A stretch of 64,000 bases of DNA from Deinococcus terrestris (GCF_009377345.1 NZ_WBSL01000007.1:36232-100231); one strand, 5' to 3'; positions 36,581 through 45,796 are shown, counted from the stretch's first letter. The notes: generated by a model from the letters alone, not told the origin. Numbers and translations: made by a program.

Positions 36581-37087
36581 GTGCTTGCCCGCAGTGCTCC
36601 GCCCTCGCCAGAGGACCCTCCTGATCCGGGTCCGGAGCCGGAGGCCACCGGGGCCAGCCCCCTTGCCGCCGCCCTCGACGGGATGCAGGCTTCCCTAGAA
36701 CGGCCTGTGGACGGACCCCAGTGGGAGCGGGTTCGGCGGGCCTTCGGCGACCTCGCGGACGCGGCTCGCGCCCACCTGCTCAAGGAGGACGTGATGTTCT
36801 TCCCGGCGCTGCGTCACCTCGCGGCGGGGCGTTCGGCGCAAGTGCCCCTTGGCCTGCACCTTCAGGGACCGGCCGAGCTGCTGCGCGGCGAACATGCGGC
36901 CCTGCTGAGCAGCCTGCACAACGGCCTCGCGCTTCTGGAAGACGGAGGGCTGGACCCGAGTCCTGCCGAGTGCCGGACCCTCCAGACCCACGCCGACGCG
37001 CTGGGCCGTGCCCTGCGGGATCACATCCAGCTTCAGGATGAGGGTCTTTTTCCCAGCGTGCTGGCCGGAACCGCGCCCATGCCCTGA
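36581..37087 (+). CDS. Hemerythrin-like HHE-domain protein
   Basis: A 168-residue protein starting with GTG behind AAGGAGAAGCC. It is mostly helical and carries hemerythrin-like metal ligands: H-LLKED in ARAHLLKEDVMFFPALRHL, H in RGEHAALLSSLHNGL, and H...DEGLFP in LRDHIQLQDEGLFPSVL. Such domains bind a di-iron centre that senses or handles O2 or NO, or assists Fe-S repair. The first 20 residues are Pro/Glu-rich and probably disordered. It lies beside the remains of a nitrate/nitrite transporter, so a past link with nitrogen-oxide metabolism is plausible. Confidence 0.8.
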   Translation: MLARSAPPSPEDPPDPGPEPEATGASPLAAALDGMQASLERPVDGPQWERVRRAFGDLADAARAHLLKEDVMFFPALRHLAAGRSAQVPLGLHLQGPAELLRGEHAALLSSLHNGLALLEDGGLDPSPAECRTLQTHADALGRALRDHIQLQDEGLFPSVLAGTAPMP

Positions 37088-37138
37088 GGTGGCCGGAGCT
37101 TATTAACGCTTTGTAAGTCCCCGCCGGACGATGGACCC

Positions 37139-37729
37139 GTGACCACCCTCCCGCAGGCCGGAGCGACCGAGGTTCGGGATCGTCGCCGGGTGCTCACGCT
37201 CTCGACCGCCGCGTTCACGCTGATGTTCGCGGTGTGGCTGATGTTCGGCATTCCGGGGTTGCCCATCCGCCAGGAATTCGGCCTGACCGACGTGCAGCTC
37301 TCGTGGCTGACAGCGGTGGCGGTGCTCAACGGCTCGTTCTGGTGCCTCCCGGCCGGGATCATCACCGACCGCCATGCCCTGTTTCCTGATCGCGCAGGTG
37401 CAGAGCTGCCCCGCGCTGCTCTTCCTCGTCGGCGTGAGCATGGGCGTGGGCAAGGCCGCCGTCTACAAGCACATCCTGGAGTATTTTCCGAAGGACGTGG
37501 GCGCGGTTGGCGGATTGATCGGGCTGCTGGGCGGCCTGGGCGGCTTCTTCCTGACCCGATGTTCGCCTACGCCAAGAACGCGCTGGGCTTTTCGCAGCGC
37601 ACCTTCTTCGCCGTGTTCGTGATGACCCTGATCTTGGTGGTCTGGATGCAGCTCACCATCATGCGGATGATGAACCGCGCCGCACCGCACCTCCAGGCCA
37701 ACGTCGACGGCGACGCCGTCCATTCCTGA
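37139..37729 (+). pseudogene. narK: NarK-type nitrate/nitrite transporter, internally deleted and frameshifted
   Basis: Three frames hold pieces of one MFS protein. The first (GTG 37139) has STAAFTLMFAVWLMFGIPGL and LSWLTAVAVLNGSFWCLPAG. At about 37370 it jumps to a second frame with LIAQVQSCPALLFLVGVSMG, GKAAVYKHILEYFPKDVGAV and GGLIGLLGGLGGFFL. At about 37557 a third frame resumes with MFAYAKNALGFSQRTFFAVF and ends normally. NarK proteins have 400 or more residues; about half is missing. The GKAAVYKHI and GGLGGFF blocks are nitrate-porter signatures. Confidence 0.85.
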
Positions 37730-37751
37730 ATCCCCGCAAGGAGCCGCTGCC

Positions 37752-37853
37752 ATGACTGACCCCCGTGACCAAGACCGCCCCCAGTCCGGCCCTGCCGGGG
37801 CGGAGACCGACAACAGCGGCGAGACCGACGGGGCCGGGATGTGGGGGCGGTGA
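37752..37853 (+). CDS. Short open frame (33 codons) coupled to the FmdE-like gene
   Basis: ATG 37752 has AAGGAG eight bases upstream. The peptide is hydrophilic (MTDPRDQDRPQSGPAG start) and ends at TGA 37851-37853, overlapping the GTG of the next gene. It could be a leader peptide or the remnant of a larger gene. No family is recognised. Confidence 0.4.
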   Translation: MTDPRDQDRPQSGPAGAETDNSGETDGAGMWGR

Positions 37854-38455
37854 CCCCCCTCATGTGCCCGCCCCCCCGCCTGGAACGCCTGCCCGCCCTG
37901 CTGGAGCAGAGTGCGGCCCTGCACCGCCACCTCTGCCCCCGGCAGGTACTGGGTGCCCGGATCGGCCTGTTGGCGGGCGAGTGGCTGGGGCTGGACTTTC
38001 CGCGCAGCGACAAGCGGGTGCTCGTCTTCGTGGAAACCGACGGCTGCTTCGCGGACGGCGTGTCGGTGGCGAGCGGCGGCTGGCTGGGGCGCCGCACGAT
38101 GCGGCTGGTCGATCATGGCAAGGTGGCGGCGACCTTCGTGGACACGAAGACCGGCCGTGCCGTGCGGGTCGCCCCCCGCTCCGACCTGCGTGCCCGCGTG
38201 CGGGAGGGCCGCCCCGACGGACAGAAGCGCTGGGACGCCTACATGGCCGCCTACCAGACCTGGCCCGACGAGGCGCTGTTCACCGTGCAGCCCGTGCGCC
38301 TGACCCTCGACCTCGCGGCGCTTATCAGCGTGGCAGGCGTGCGGACCGTGTGTGGCCGCTGCGGCGAGGAGATCGTCAACGGACGCGAGGTCATGCTCTG
38401 CGGTGAAACGCTGTGCCGCGACTGCGCGGGCCAGCGCTACTGGGAGCCGGGCTGA
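37850..38455 (+). CDS. FmdE/Tfx-like family protein with C-terminal zinc ribbon
   Basis: A 201-residue protein starting at GTG 37850 in a GTGA overlap; later ATG 37862 is possible. The FmdE-like domain has HRHLCPRQVLGARIGLLAGE, in which the usual H-x-CPG is only partly kept, then FVETDGCFADGVSVASG and VDHGKVAATFVDTKTGRAV. A treble-clef or ribbon with CGRCGEEI and LCGETLCRDCAG closes the chain. In the family the Cys and His bind metal, and the genes often sit near molybdoenzyme genes such as nitrate reductase. Here only a broken narK is nearby. Function is not established. Confidence 0.75.
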   Translation: MTPLMCPPPRLERLPALLEQSAALHRHLCPRQVLGARIGLLAGEWLGLDFPRSDKRVLVFVETDGCFADGVSVASGGWLGRRTMRLVDHGKVAATFVDTKTGRAVRVAPRSDLRARVREGRPDGQKRWDAYMAAYQTWPDEALFTVQPVRLTLDLAALISVAGVRTVCGRCGEEIVNGREVMLCGETLCRDCAGQRYWEPG

Positions 38456-38487
38456 GCGTTACCACACGTCCCCGCTCCGGAAGTCTT

Positions 38488-38820
38488 AGGTGAGGGGCAG
38501 ATTGGGGTCGAGGCCCCCGGTGAGCGCGTACACCAGGACGCCGCCCGCTTCCTCCAGCGTCAGGACCCCCAGCCGCCCACCCGGTATAGGCCGAGGCCCT
38601 TGCCGCTCGTCGACGTGCCTTCGTCCTCCTCGTGCAGGCCGTCCGGCAGCACGATATCGGCGTGCTAAGCGGTTTCGGATACATCGGCCACCGCCCGCTC
38701 GACCCCGCTCCGCAGCGATTTCAACCGGCCGCGCCACGAGCCCGAAGCGTCCCGCCAGACCGAGATCACAAATTCGGGCCGACCAGGGGAGGCCTGCCGT
38801 GGAGGGGGAGTCTCTGCCAT
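38488..38820 (-). pseudogene. Decayed gene for a small hypothetical protein
   Basis: From ATG 38820 the minus strand reads RPEFVISVWRDASGSWRGRL and SLRSGVERAVADVSETA, then an in-frame TAG. The same frame continues HADIVLPDGLHEEDEGT and GKGLGLYRVGG, and after a one-base shift LGVLTLEEAGGVLVYALTGG runs to a stop at 38488. One stop and one frameshift thus break a protein of about 110 residues. The family is not recognised. Confidence 0.5.
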
Positions 38821-39295
38821 GCGGGCAGTGTGGGAAGACCCACTCACAAGCGGCTAACAGGAGAGGGGCGGTGGTAGGGTTGGTCCCAGCGCCCACTTGG
38901 AGAAGGGTGAGGAGCGTATTGCAAGGGTCCGGGCCGATTTCTGCTGCGGTTGCTGTCCAATCCGTTCTCGAATCGGGAGAGCGACGACACGGGAACGGGC
39001 GGCGAAGCCGTTCCAGTCCGATCACGGCATCTCTTGGCCTCCCAGTAAGACTCTTGTTAAGGCGGAGTCAGGCATGCTCAGCTCTCCCCGCGCATGCGGG
39101 CGTTGCTGCCCAGGTGACGCGATCTGACCCACCGCGTCCCAGTTCAGGGCGTTGAAGCTGTCTGTTACCGCGGCTTCTGCGGCCCGGAAGGGGTGGGTGG
39201 GAGCCAGGCCGCCGTTTGCTGGGACCGCCACGCCCAGGGCGGCGCCGACTGTGCTGTCTCCTGTCCCCGCTGCCGGGCTGGAGGTCCGGTGAGGC
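38821..39295. other. Gene-free stretch
   Basis: About 475 bases. Short frames on both strands have no ribosome site or family feature. It separates the decayed region from the recombinase pair. Confidence 0.5.
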
Positions 39296-40171
39296 TCAGG
39301 AGTCCCGGGGTGGAGCATGGCTGAGGGACGCTCGTGCCAGGGTGATGGCCCGCTGGAACTGCTGTTGACTGCCGGGCGTGAAACCGGCGGATTCGAGGGT
39401 GTGGGGGAAGTCGCGCAGCGAGGCTTTGCGGAGGTCGGCAGGGGAGATGAAGGGGGCGTGGCCCCAGGTGGCCTGGAAGATGCCTTTGCGCAGGGTGTCG
39501 TGGTTGGTGTAGGGAAAGAGACGCTCGTGCTCGGGAGCGAAGGCGGCGCCCGCACGGGCGTACAGCCGGTTCAGGGCGTGGTGGGCTTCCCGGTCCAGGC
39601 GGGTGACGGCGCGGCGGCGCAGCAGGGTGCCGTCACGCGGCTCATAGGCGCCCCAGGTCAGGGTGAGCAACTCGGTGACCTGAAAAGCGTGGTGGTAGAT
39701 CAGTGTCAGGGCCACGTGCAGAGGCAGGTGCTCAGGCGTGTCTGTGAGTGAGAGGACTGTCCTGACGTGTTCTGAGGACGGCAGTGGGCGCTGACTGGCT
39801 TCAGCGGGAGGCCGCTGAAGGCCGCGCATGGGGTGGCCGGTGGTGATCAGGCCCTCGTCGATCAGATGATCGTAGAGGCGGGCCAGGAGCCCCAGACGGG
39901 TCCGGACGGTGTTGGGACGAACGGGGACACCGGTAACGCCGGGCCGAGCGGCGGCCTGGAGGAGCCAGGGATGGAAGTCGGCGGGCGGGGGCGGCCGCAG
40001 CAGGCTGAGCCCACTGGCCTCGGCGGCTTCGAAGATGGGTTTAAGCAGGGTGTAGACGTTTCTGCTCGGGCGCGACCAAAGGTGACGCGTGAGCCCGAGC
40101 AGCGCATCGAGGTCCGCGTGCATCATCGCGCGGGCAAGCTGGGCGGCGCGTTCATCTTGCGGGTGAGGCAT
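39296..40171 (-). CDS. Tyrosine-recombinase-like protein without catalytic residues
   Basis: A 291-residue protein with the fold order of a XerC/D-type integrase. A core-binding-like domain with PNTVRTRLGLLARLYDHLID (residues 86-105) precedes a catalytic-like domain. The active-site positions are altered: the first Arg is Gln164 (YHHAFQVTELLTLTW instead of GLRxSEL), the His of HxLR is Ala246 (SPADLRKASL), and the terminal GH...Y box is absent (GSQQQFQRAITLARASL). The Arg of the HxLR box (R248) survives. It is therefore unlikely to cut DNA. It may bind a site and assist the intact recombinase encoded divergently at 40746, or be a decaying gene with an open frame. Confidence 0.7.
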   Translation of the reverse strand: MPHPQDERAAQLARAMMHADLDALLGLTRHLWSRPSRNVYTLLKPIFEAAEASGLSLLRPPPPADFHPWLLQAAARPGVTGVPVRPNTVRTRLGLLARLYDHLIDEGLITTGHPMRGLQRPPAEASQRPLPSSEHVRTVLSLTDTPEHLPLHVALTLIYHHAFQVTELLTLTWGAYEPRDGTLLRRRAVTRLDREAHHALNRLYARAGAAFAPEHERLFPYTNHDTLRKGIFQATWGHAPFISPADLRKASLRDFPHTLESAGFTPGSQQQFQRAITLARASLSHAPPRDS

Positions 40172-40745
40172 GAATTAGTCTAGATCAGGGAGTCGCAAGG
40201 GAGATTAGATCGAATATACGAACTCTTCTCCGTCTCGGTCTCACTTAGCAATCTCCGTTTAGATCGATCCCTTGCCACTCACCATGCCTAGGCCCAAGCG
40301 GAGGCATTACGAAGCAGGAGGGTGGCTAAGGCAAAAAAGATATGGAGGACAAACTATCTTCATTGTCTAATCTCCCTTGTGACTAGTTCGATACCAGATC
40401 TGGACTGGGGGCTCGTCTTCAGACGGTCGGAGCCCTGCACCGTACGCGAAGGAGAGAGCTTCCCGTTTTAATCACAGTCTTTCAGCACTTGCGGGCACCC
40501 GGCACTGCCCTCCAACATTCAACGCTGGGGCGTAGGGAACACATCTATGCAGCGAAACAGGTACAGGGATAGTGTCTGTCTCTTGCCACTAGGTTCATTC
40601 AAGTCGCGACGACAGCGACTTCTCTAATCCGGCCATCCAAGCCCATATGATGAATTCACACTAATCCGACTTAGTATGAACATAGATCGGGGGATACACT
40701 GGACTCCATGCTCAGACCCTTAGCCTGTCAGTCCGCAGAGGGGCC
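40172..40745. promoter_or_regulatory. AT-richer spacer between two divergent recombinase genes
   Basis: 574 bases with clearly lower GC than the flanks and no gene. It holds an inverted pair (40193-40209 and 40366-40383), several TTAGATCGA words (40204, 40258) and ACTAATCCGACTTAGT (40662-40677), which has 5-base arms. Both recombinase promoters must be here. It might also be their DNA target. Confidence 0.5.
40193..40383. repeat. Inverted repeat pair in the recombinase spacer
   Basis: GTCGCAAGGAGATTAGA (40193-40209) and the complement of GTCACAAGGGAGATTAGA (40366-40383): one mismatch and one extra base. A partial inverted copy, TCCCTTGCC, lies at 40266-40274. Arms are 156 bases apart. Confidence 0.55.
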
Positions 40746-41696
40746 ATGACCCTCGTCCGCCAGGAGGCGCCGCTGGCGCTGGCCAGCCTCAGTGATCAGG
40801 CGCTGCGGGTGCGCGCGGTGGAGGCCGCGAGTACCTACGACGCCGAAGGGCTGGTGCAGGTCACGCTGGCGTACATGACCACCGCCAGCCGCAAGGGAGC
40901 ACGCGGCAGTGCCAAGACACTGGCCGCCTACGCGCTCGCCATACGGGATTTCGTACCCTGGGCGCGGGAAAGCGGGGTCCAGCTCCTGCGCCCAGGGCGG
41001 CGCGACGGGGGGCGGTACGTGGCGAACCTCCAGACCCGGCCCTCGCGGGGGCGCGGGCGCACGGGGACGCTCTCCTCCGCCACGGTGGCGCAGTACGTCG
41101 CCGGGGCCAGGGCGCTTTACCGTGCCCTGCGCTGGGCGGGGGCCACCGAGGCCCAGCCCTTCGAGGACGCGCACGTGCCGCCCGACCCCACGCCCGGCAT
41201 CGTGAAGAATCCGCCCTACCTGCGCGAGATTGACGCCGTGCTGGGGCACTGCGACGCCCGGCTGGCTGCCTTGCTGCTGCTGTGCGCCCACGGCGGCCTT
41301 CGCATCGGCGAGGCGCTGGGCGTCCACACCGAGGACCTCGGGGGTGGTCTGGTCACCGTGCGCGGCAAGGGCGGCAAGGTCCGGCGGGTGCCCCTGAGCC
41401 AGCGCACCCGGACGGCGCTGGCGGGGCTTTCCCCGGCCCGGCCCGATGGGGCGCTATTTGACTGGACCTACGCCCAGGCGGCCTACCGGCTGCGGTTGGC
41501 CTTCCGCCGGGCCGGGCACGGGCACACCTGGCGCGGTTTTCACGCTGCCCGCAAGCACTCGGGCACCCGGCTCTACCGGGCGACCCGCGACTTCACCCGC
41601 GTGGGCCTCTTCCTGGGCCACAGCAGTGTGGACACCACCCGCCGCTACGTCGCCGTGGACGAGCACGACGTCGCCCACGAGGTCGAAGACTTCTGA
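40746..41696 (+). CDS. Tyrosine recombinase/integrase (XerD-like), catalytic set complete
   Basis: A 316-residue site-specific recombinase. The N-terminal core-binding domain (residues 40-150) includes [20 protein letters not shown]. The catalytic domain has the full R-K-H-R-H-Y set: [30 protein letters not shown] (HxxR), [12 protein letters not shown] (H and Tyr). It should cut and rejoin DNA through a 3'-phosphotyrosine. ATG 40746 has AGAGGGG upstream. It is divergent from a recombinase-like gene lacking these residues. No phage genes or att duplications were found next to it. Confidence 0.9.
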   Translation: MTLVRQEAPLALASLSDQALRVRAVEAASTYDAEGLVQVTLAYMTTASRKGARGSAKTLAAYALAIRDFVPWARESGVQLLRPGRRDGGRYVANLQTRPSRGRGRTGTLSSATVAQYVAGARALYRALRWAGATEAQPFEDAHVPPDPTPGIVKNPPYLREIDAVLGHCDARLAALLLLCAHGGLRIGEALGVHTEDLGGGLVTVRGKGGKVRRVPLSQRTRTALAGLSPARPDGALFDWTYAQAAYRLRLAFRRAGHGHTWRGFHAARKHSGTRLYRATRDFTRVGLFLGHSSVDTTRRYVAVDEHDVAHEVEDF

Positions 41697-42088
41697 ACGC
41701 GTGGTTGACGAGGGCCTCGCTGCAGGAGTGGTGGGACGGCGTTGCCGCTTACCCTCCTGCCAGCCTCTCACGGTGCGAGCTGTACCTATCGTCTGAAAAC
41801 GCCTGATGGGTCGTGCGATCTGAATGGGCCAGGTGCGTAAACACGTGTTTCGCAGCTGACGTGAAGGCAAACTGCACCTGCCACCTCCCTCTGCTCCGCA
41901 GCTCTGCGAGTTCCCCCTAAGGAGAAAATCCCGCCCGAGCCGCTGATCTGCCTCTTGCACAGCGAGGATGGGTGGAGACTGATACAGCCCTGCGGAGCAC
42001 CTCTGCGAGTCCGCAGAAAAGGCCGTGAGCGGCAAAACCGTTCCAGACGGGCCATCTTCCCTTTGTCTCCTCTGCCGGGAACCTTCCC
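41697..42088. other. Gene-free stretch
   Basis: About 390 bases between the integrase and nagA stops. Nothing supportable was seen; the composition is slightly less GC-rich than the genes around it. Confidence 0.5.
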
Positions 42089-43243
42089 TCAGGCGCGTTC
42101 CTCCAGCACGGGCTGTCCCGCCACGTAGACCTGTCGGACGGTGAGCGCCCGGTCCAGCACCACGAGGTCCGAGCGCAGGCCCGGTACGAGATGTCCCCGA
42201 TCGGTCAGGCCCAGCGAGGCGGCCGGAACCGCGCTGAGCATGGCGCTGGCCTCGGGAAGGGACACGCCCAGCCCCACGGCATTGCGCAGCGCCCGGTCGA
42301 GGGTCAGCACGCTGCCCGCCAGGGTGCCGTCTGGGAGGGCGGCGCGGCCTCCCCGGACCGTGACCCGCTGGCCGCCCAGGTCGCTCTTTCCTTCCCCGAG
42401 TCCCGCCGCCCGGATCGCGTCGCTGACCAAGAGGACCCGGCCGGGGGCGGCGCGGCGGGCGAGCTGGAAACTGGTGGGATGGACATGGTGACCGTCGAGG
42501 ATGACTTCCAGAAAGGCGTGGGGGGCAGAAAGCAGCGCTCCTGCCGGGCCGGGCGCCCGGCCCTCGACGCCGCCCATCGCGTTGTAGAGGTGGGTCGCGC
42601 TGCCGCGGCCCCCGGCGGCGTGGACGGCTTCCAGCAGGGCCGTGACCGTCTCCGCGTTCGCCCGCGTGTGGCCGACGCCCACCCGGACCCCGGCGCGAGC
42701 GAAGGCGAGGGCGGCCTCGCCCGCGCCCTCCAGCTCGGGGGCCAGGGTCACCGCCCGCACCACGCCGAGCGCGAGCACCTCGGCCACCCGCTGCGGGGTC
42801 GGGAGGAGGGTATGCGGCGGCTGGGCTCCCAGGCGCCCCGGACTGATGAAGGGGCCCTCGAGGTGGGCGCCGGGGAGATCGGCACCACCGGGAACCCCCC
42901 CGGCGTCCATCACCTCGCGCACGCCCCGAAGCGCCGCCAGCACAGTTTTCCAGGGACGGGTGATGGTCGTGGGCAGCAGGGTCGTGGTGCCGTGCCGGGC
43001 ATGCCACCGCGCGAGGGCAGCGACCCCGGCCGGGCCGTCCATCGTGTCGCCGCCGCCCCCGCCGTGGACGTGGGTGTCGACAAAACCGGGGAGAATCAGG
43101 TGGTCGTCCGGGACCCCGGAAAGCGGGGTAACCGCTTCCAACCTCGCCCCGAAGCGGACCTCGCCGGGGCTGACCCCGCCCGGCAGGACGAGGTGCCCGC
43201 GCAAGGCCCGCCCGCTGCCCCCCACGCTTTGCCGGTTCCGCAT
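42089..43243 (-). CDS. nagA: N-acetylglucosamine-6-phosphate deacetylase NagA
   Basis: A 384-residue amidohydrolase read from ATG 43243; a start 48 bases earlier would run to within nine bases of the divergent gene. It removes acetate from GlcNAc-6-phosphate in amino-sugar and cell-wall recycling. Metal and substrate motifs are in place: ILPGFVDTHVHGGGGGDTMD, the Glu of GAHLEGPFISPGRLGA, GHTRANAETV, THLYNAMGG, and the catalytic Asp in VLLVSDAIRAAGLGEG. Length is normal. It is divergent from the phospholipase-D gene with only 56 bases between the starts, so promoters must overlap. No nagB was seen nearby. Confidence 0.92.
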   Translation of the reverse strand: MRNRQSVGGSGRALRGHLVLPGGVSPGEVRFGARLEAVTPLSGVPDDHLILPGFVDTHVHGGGGGDTMDGPAGVAALARWHARHGTTTLLPTTITRPWKTVLAALRGVREVMDAGGVPGGADLPGAHLEGPFISPGRLGAQPPHTLLPTPQRVAEVLALGVVRAVTLAPELEGAGEAALAFARAGVRVGVGHTRANAETVTALLEAVHAAGGRGSATHLYNAMGGVEGRAPGPAGALLSAPHAFLEVILDGHHVHPTSFQLARRAAPGRVLLVSDAIRAAGLGEGKSDLGGQRVTVRGGRAALPDGTLAGSVLTLDRALRNAVGLGVSLPEASAMLSAVPAASLGLTDRGHLVPGLRSDLVVLDRALTVRQVYVAGQPVLEERA

Positions 43244-43299
43244 GGGCCTGATTCTGGCAGGCCGCCGGGCAGGGACCTCGCCGTGGGACAATAGGCCCC

Positions 43300-45504
43300 A
43301 TGCCGCGTCCCCTCGCGCGACTTTTCTTCGCCGCGCTGGCCGGGCTGCTGGTGACGGGTGGGCTGGCCCTGCTCGCCGTTCCGCCGGTGCTGGGGGCGAT
43401 TCCCGAACGCCAGGTGTTCCTGCGGGCCTACGCCGGGATCATCGCGGCCTACCTCGCGGTCGCCGCGGGTTTTGCCAGCATGGGTGCCCTCAGCGCGGCG
43501 GCCCTGCCGCTGGCGGAGGTCGGGGTGCCCCCGCGCCGTGGGCCGTACCGGACAGCGGTCTCGCTCGCCGTGCCGGGCGGGGTGCTGGTCATTCCGGTCC
43601 TGCTGCTCTCGGTGGTGGCCCTCGTCGCCCAGGAGGGGGCGCTGGGCGGGGTACTAAGAAATGGCAGCTTGATTCTGGCCCTGTGCGCCGGGGCCTACGG
43701 GCTGCTCGCGGGCCTGGGGCTGGGGCTGCTGACCGTGCGGCTGCGGCACCTGTGGCGCCCGGCGCTGGCAGGGCTGGCGGGAGCGCTGGCGGCGGGAGTG
43801 GCCTGTGGGCTGGCGCTTGAACTTGTTCGTCCCCGGGCGGTGCTTCAGAGCACGCCGGGGCTGGTGCTGCTGGTCTCGCTGGTTGTCGTCACGATTCACC
43901 TGGGGTGGGGCCTGGCCGTGCGCGGCGCCCTGGGGCGGCTGGCGGCGCTGGGCCGCCGCAAGGCCGCCGCCGGGGGAACGCTCCAGGCCGCCAGCCGGGC
44001 GCAGGTGGCCGTGGTCGCCACGCTGGGCCTGAGCCTGCTGGGCAGCGTGGTGGGCCTGACCCGCACCCTGGGAGACTTCGTGACGGCCCGCCCGGCCGAC
44101 CCTGCGCCCCTGCGGGTGGCCCGGCCGCTGAACGTGCCCGGCTGCCCCGAACCCACCGACCCGCTGGAACGGGCGGTCTGGGCGGTCGCCGTCCAGGGGG
44201 GGCGGCCCGACCTGTCGTGCGGCAACCGGCTGGGGCCGCTGATCGAGTTGCCGGGGGGCACGGCGGCCACGCCGCTGAGCAGCGGCTTCGACGAGGTGGC
44301 GGCGCTTGTCGAGGGCGCCCGGTCCGAGGTGCTCTTTACCACGATGCAGTGGGACGGCGGCGAACTGAGTCCCGGCTCGACCCTGGCGGGTGCTCTCGCC
44401 CGGCTGTACGCGCGGGTGAGGGCCGACCCGGCCGCGTACCCGGACGGCATGCGGGTACGGATCACGCTGGGCAACTACCCGGTGATTCCGGCCTTCGAGT
44501 GGGGCGCCGAGGTCTGGACCGCTCTGGAAGACCTGCTCGCGGCGGGCGTGCCGCGTGCGGACCCTGCCCTGGGGTGGCAGGTCGAACTCGCCAACTACGC
44601 GGGGACCTTTCCGCACAGCCATGTCAAGCTGGCCGTGCTGGACGGCGAGACACTGCTGACCGCTGGATTCAACTATGCCCATGGGCACTACCCGCCGGAT
44701 CACCCGTCGGGGCGGGGGGGAGGGCTGTACGACCTGGGGCTGGTGGCGCGGGGACCGGCGGCGCAGGACGGGGCGAACATCTTCGACGACCTGTGGGCAC
44801 GCAGCCGGGTGGTGGTGTGCGCGGGCGAGCCCCGGCCCGGCCGCGTTCGGCAGGCTTGCGACCTGGGCGGCCTGGGAACGCCCCGGCACCCTCCCGCCGC
44901 CCGCCGCGCGGTTCTCGCCGGGGGAGCGCGGGCCTTCAGTCTCTACCGCCGGGAGGGCTTCACCCAGGCGGACGAGGCGCTGACTGCCCTGCTGAATGCC
45001 GCGAGCACCCGCACCGACCTGCTGCACGTGAATTTCAGCATGGCCCTGGACTGCATCGTGGCGGTGCTCAACCCGGCCCTCTGCACCGACGAGGACCCCC
45101 TCCCCTGGATGACAGCGCTGCTGGGGGCGATGGAACGTGGGGTGAACGTGCGGCTGCTGACCGATGGAGGCGGCAGCCTGGGGGCCATCGAAAACCGCAT
45201 CGCCCTCGCGTACCTGCGGCGGGAGATGGCGCGGCGCGGGATTCCGGCCTCCCGCTTCGAGGCCCGCTGGTTTCCCGGACCGCTGCACGCCAAGGCCACG
45301 CTGGTCGACGACCGCATGCTGGTGGTCGGCTCCATGAACCTGCACCATTCCTCCTGGACCCAGGGCCTGCTGGGGCTCAACGAGGCGGTTCTCGCCACCA
45401 CCGACCCTGCCCAGGCGCGTGACTTTCGCGGACTGTTCGGGCGTTTCTGGGCCGGGGCCGACCCCGCCGAACTCCCGGCCTTCGCCCAGGTGGGCGAACC
45501 CTGA
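43300..45504 (+). CDS. Membrane-anchored phospholipase D-like protein with two HKD motifs
   Basis: A 734-residue protein. Residues 1-275 contain six or seven hydrophobic helices (for example LFFAALAGLLVTGGLALLAV and VLVIPVLLLSVVALVAQ). The rest is a soluble PLD domain with two HxK(x)4D motifs, HSHVKLAVLD (near 445) and HAKATLVDD (near 665), each followed by the Gly/Ser-Asn (GFNYAHG, GSMNLHHSS) expected for catalysis. The second half also has FTTMQWDGGELSPGSTLAGA. PLD enzymes transfer phosphatidyl groups (cardiolipin synthesis, phospholipid or nucleic-acid cleavage). Two intact motifs predict activity. The long N-terminal membrane part is unlike classic cardiolipin synthases with two helices, so the exact role is open. 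Confidence 0.8.
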   Translation: MPRPLARLFFAALAGLLVTGGLALLAVPPVLGAIPERQVFLRAYAGIIAAYLAVAAGFASMGALSAAALPLAEVGVPPRRGPYRTAVSLAVPGGVLVIPVLLLSVVALVAQEGALGGVLRNGSLILALCAGAYGLLAGLGLGLLTVRLRHLWRPALAGLAGALAAGVACGLALELVRPRAVLQSTPGLVLLVSLVVVTIHLGWGLAVRGALGRLAALGRRKAAAGGTLQAASRAQVAVVATLGLSLLGSVVGLTRTLGDFVTARPADPAPLRVARPLNVPGCPEPTDPLERAVWAVAVQGGRPDLSCGNRLGPLIELPGGTAATPLSSGFDEVAALVEGARSEVLFTTMQWDGGELSPGSTLAGALARLYARVRADPAAYPDGMRVRITLGNYPVIPAFEWGAEVWTALEDLLAAGVPRADPALGWQVELANYAGTFPHSHVKLAVLDGETLLTAGFNYAHGHYPPDHPSGRGGGLYDLGLVARGPAAQDGANIFDDLWARSRVVVCAGEPRPGRVRQACDLGGLGTPRHPPAARRAVLAGGARAFSLYRREGFTQADEALTALLNAASTRTDLLHVNFSMALDCIVAVLNPALCTDEDPLPWMTALLGAMERGVNVRLLTDGGGSLGAIENRIALAYLRREMARRGIPASRFEARWFPGPLHAKATLVDDRMLVVGSMNLHHSSWTQGLLGLNEAVLATTDPAQARDFRGLFGRFWAGADPAELPAFAQVGEP

Positions 45505-45796
45505 ACCCGCCCACGCCCGCGGGGGGCGGAGAAAGGCTGGTGGAGTCACGGCGCATCCCGGCCAGGCTCGCGGAGGAGGGAGAAAGAGGACGACCGGGAG
45601 CGAGCCGGAGCCCTGCTCTCACGGACCCCGCTTGAACTGCGGGGACCGAATCTTTCCTCCGGGGAAGCGAGAGGTCAGCAGGGACAGGCCGCACCGGCCG
45701 TCCGCTCTACGGAAGCCCGAGCCCCACTGCTCCCGTTTCGTGACCCGCCGGGGAGCGGCACCCAATTTTCCCGGAGGAACCAGGCTGCGGCCCGGA

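Noticed and set aside
40172..40745. Replication origin in the AT-rich spacer
   Set aside because: No DnaA-box array, iteron series or rep gene was found. Only recombinase genes flank it.
43654..45549. 631-codon minus-strand frame opposite the phospholipase D gene
   Set aside because: Composition is Gln/Arg/Pro/Gly-rich with no domain. The + strand has two HKD motifs.
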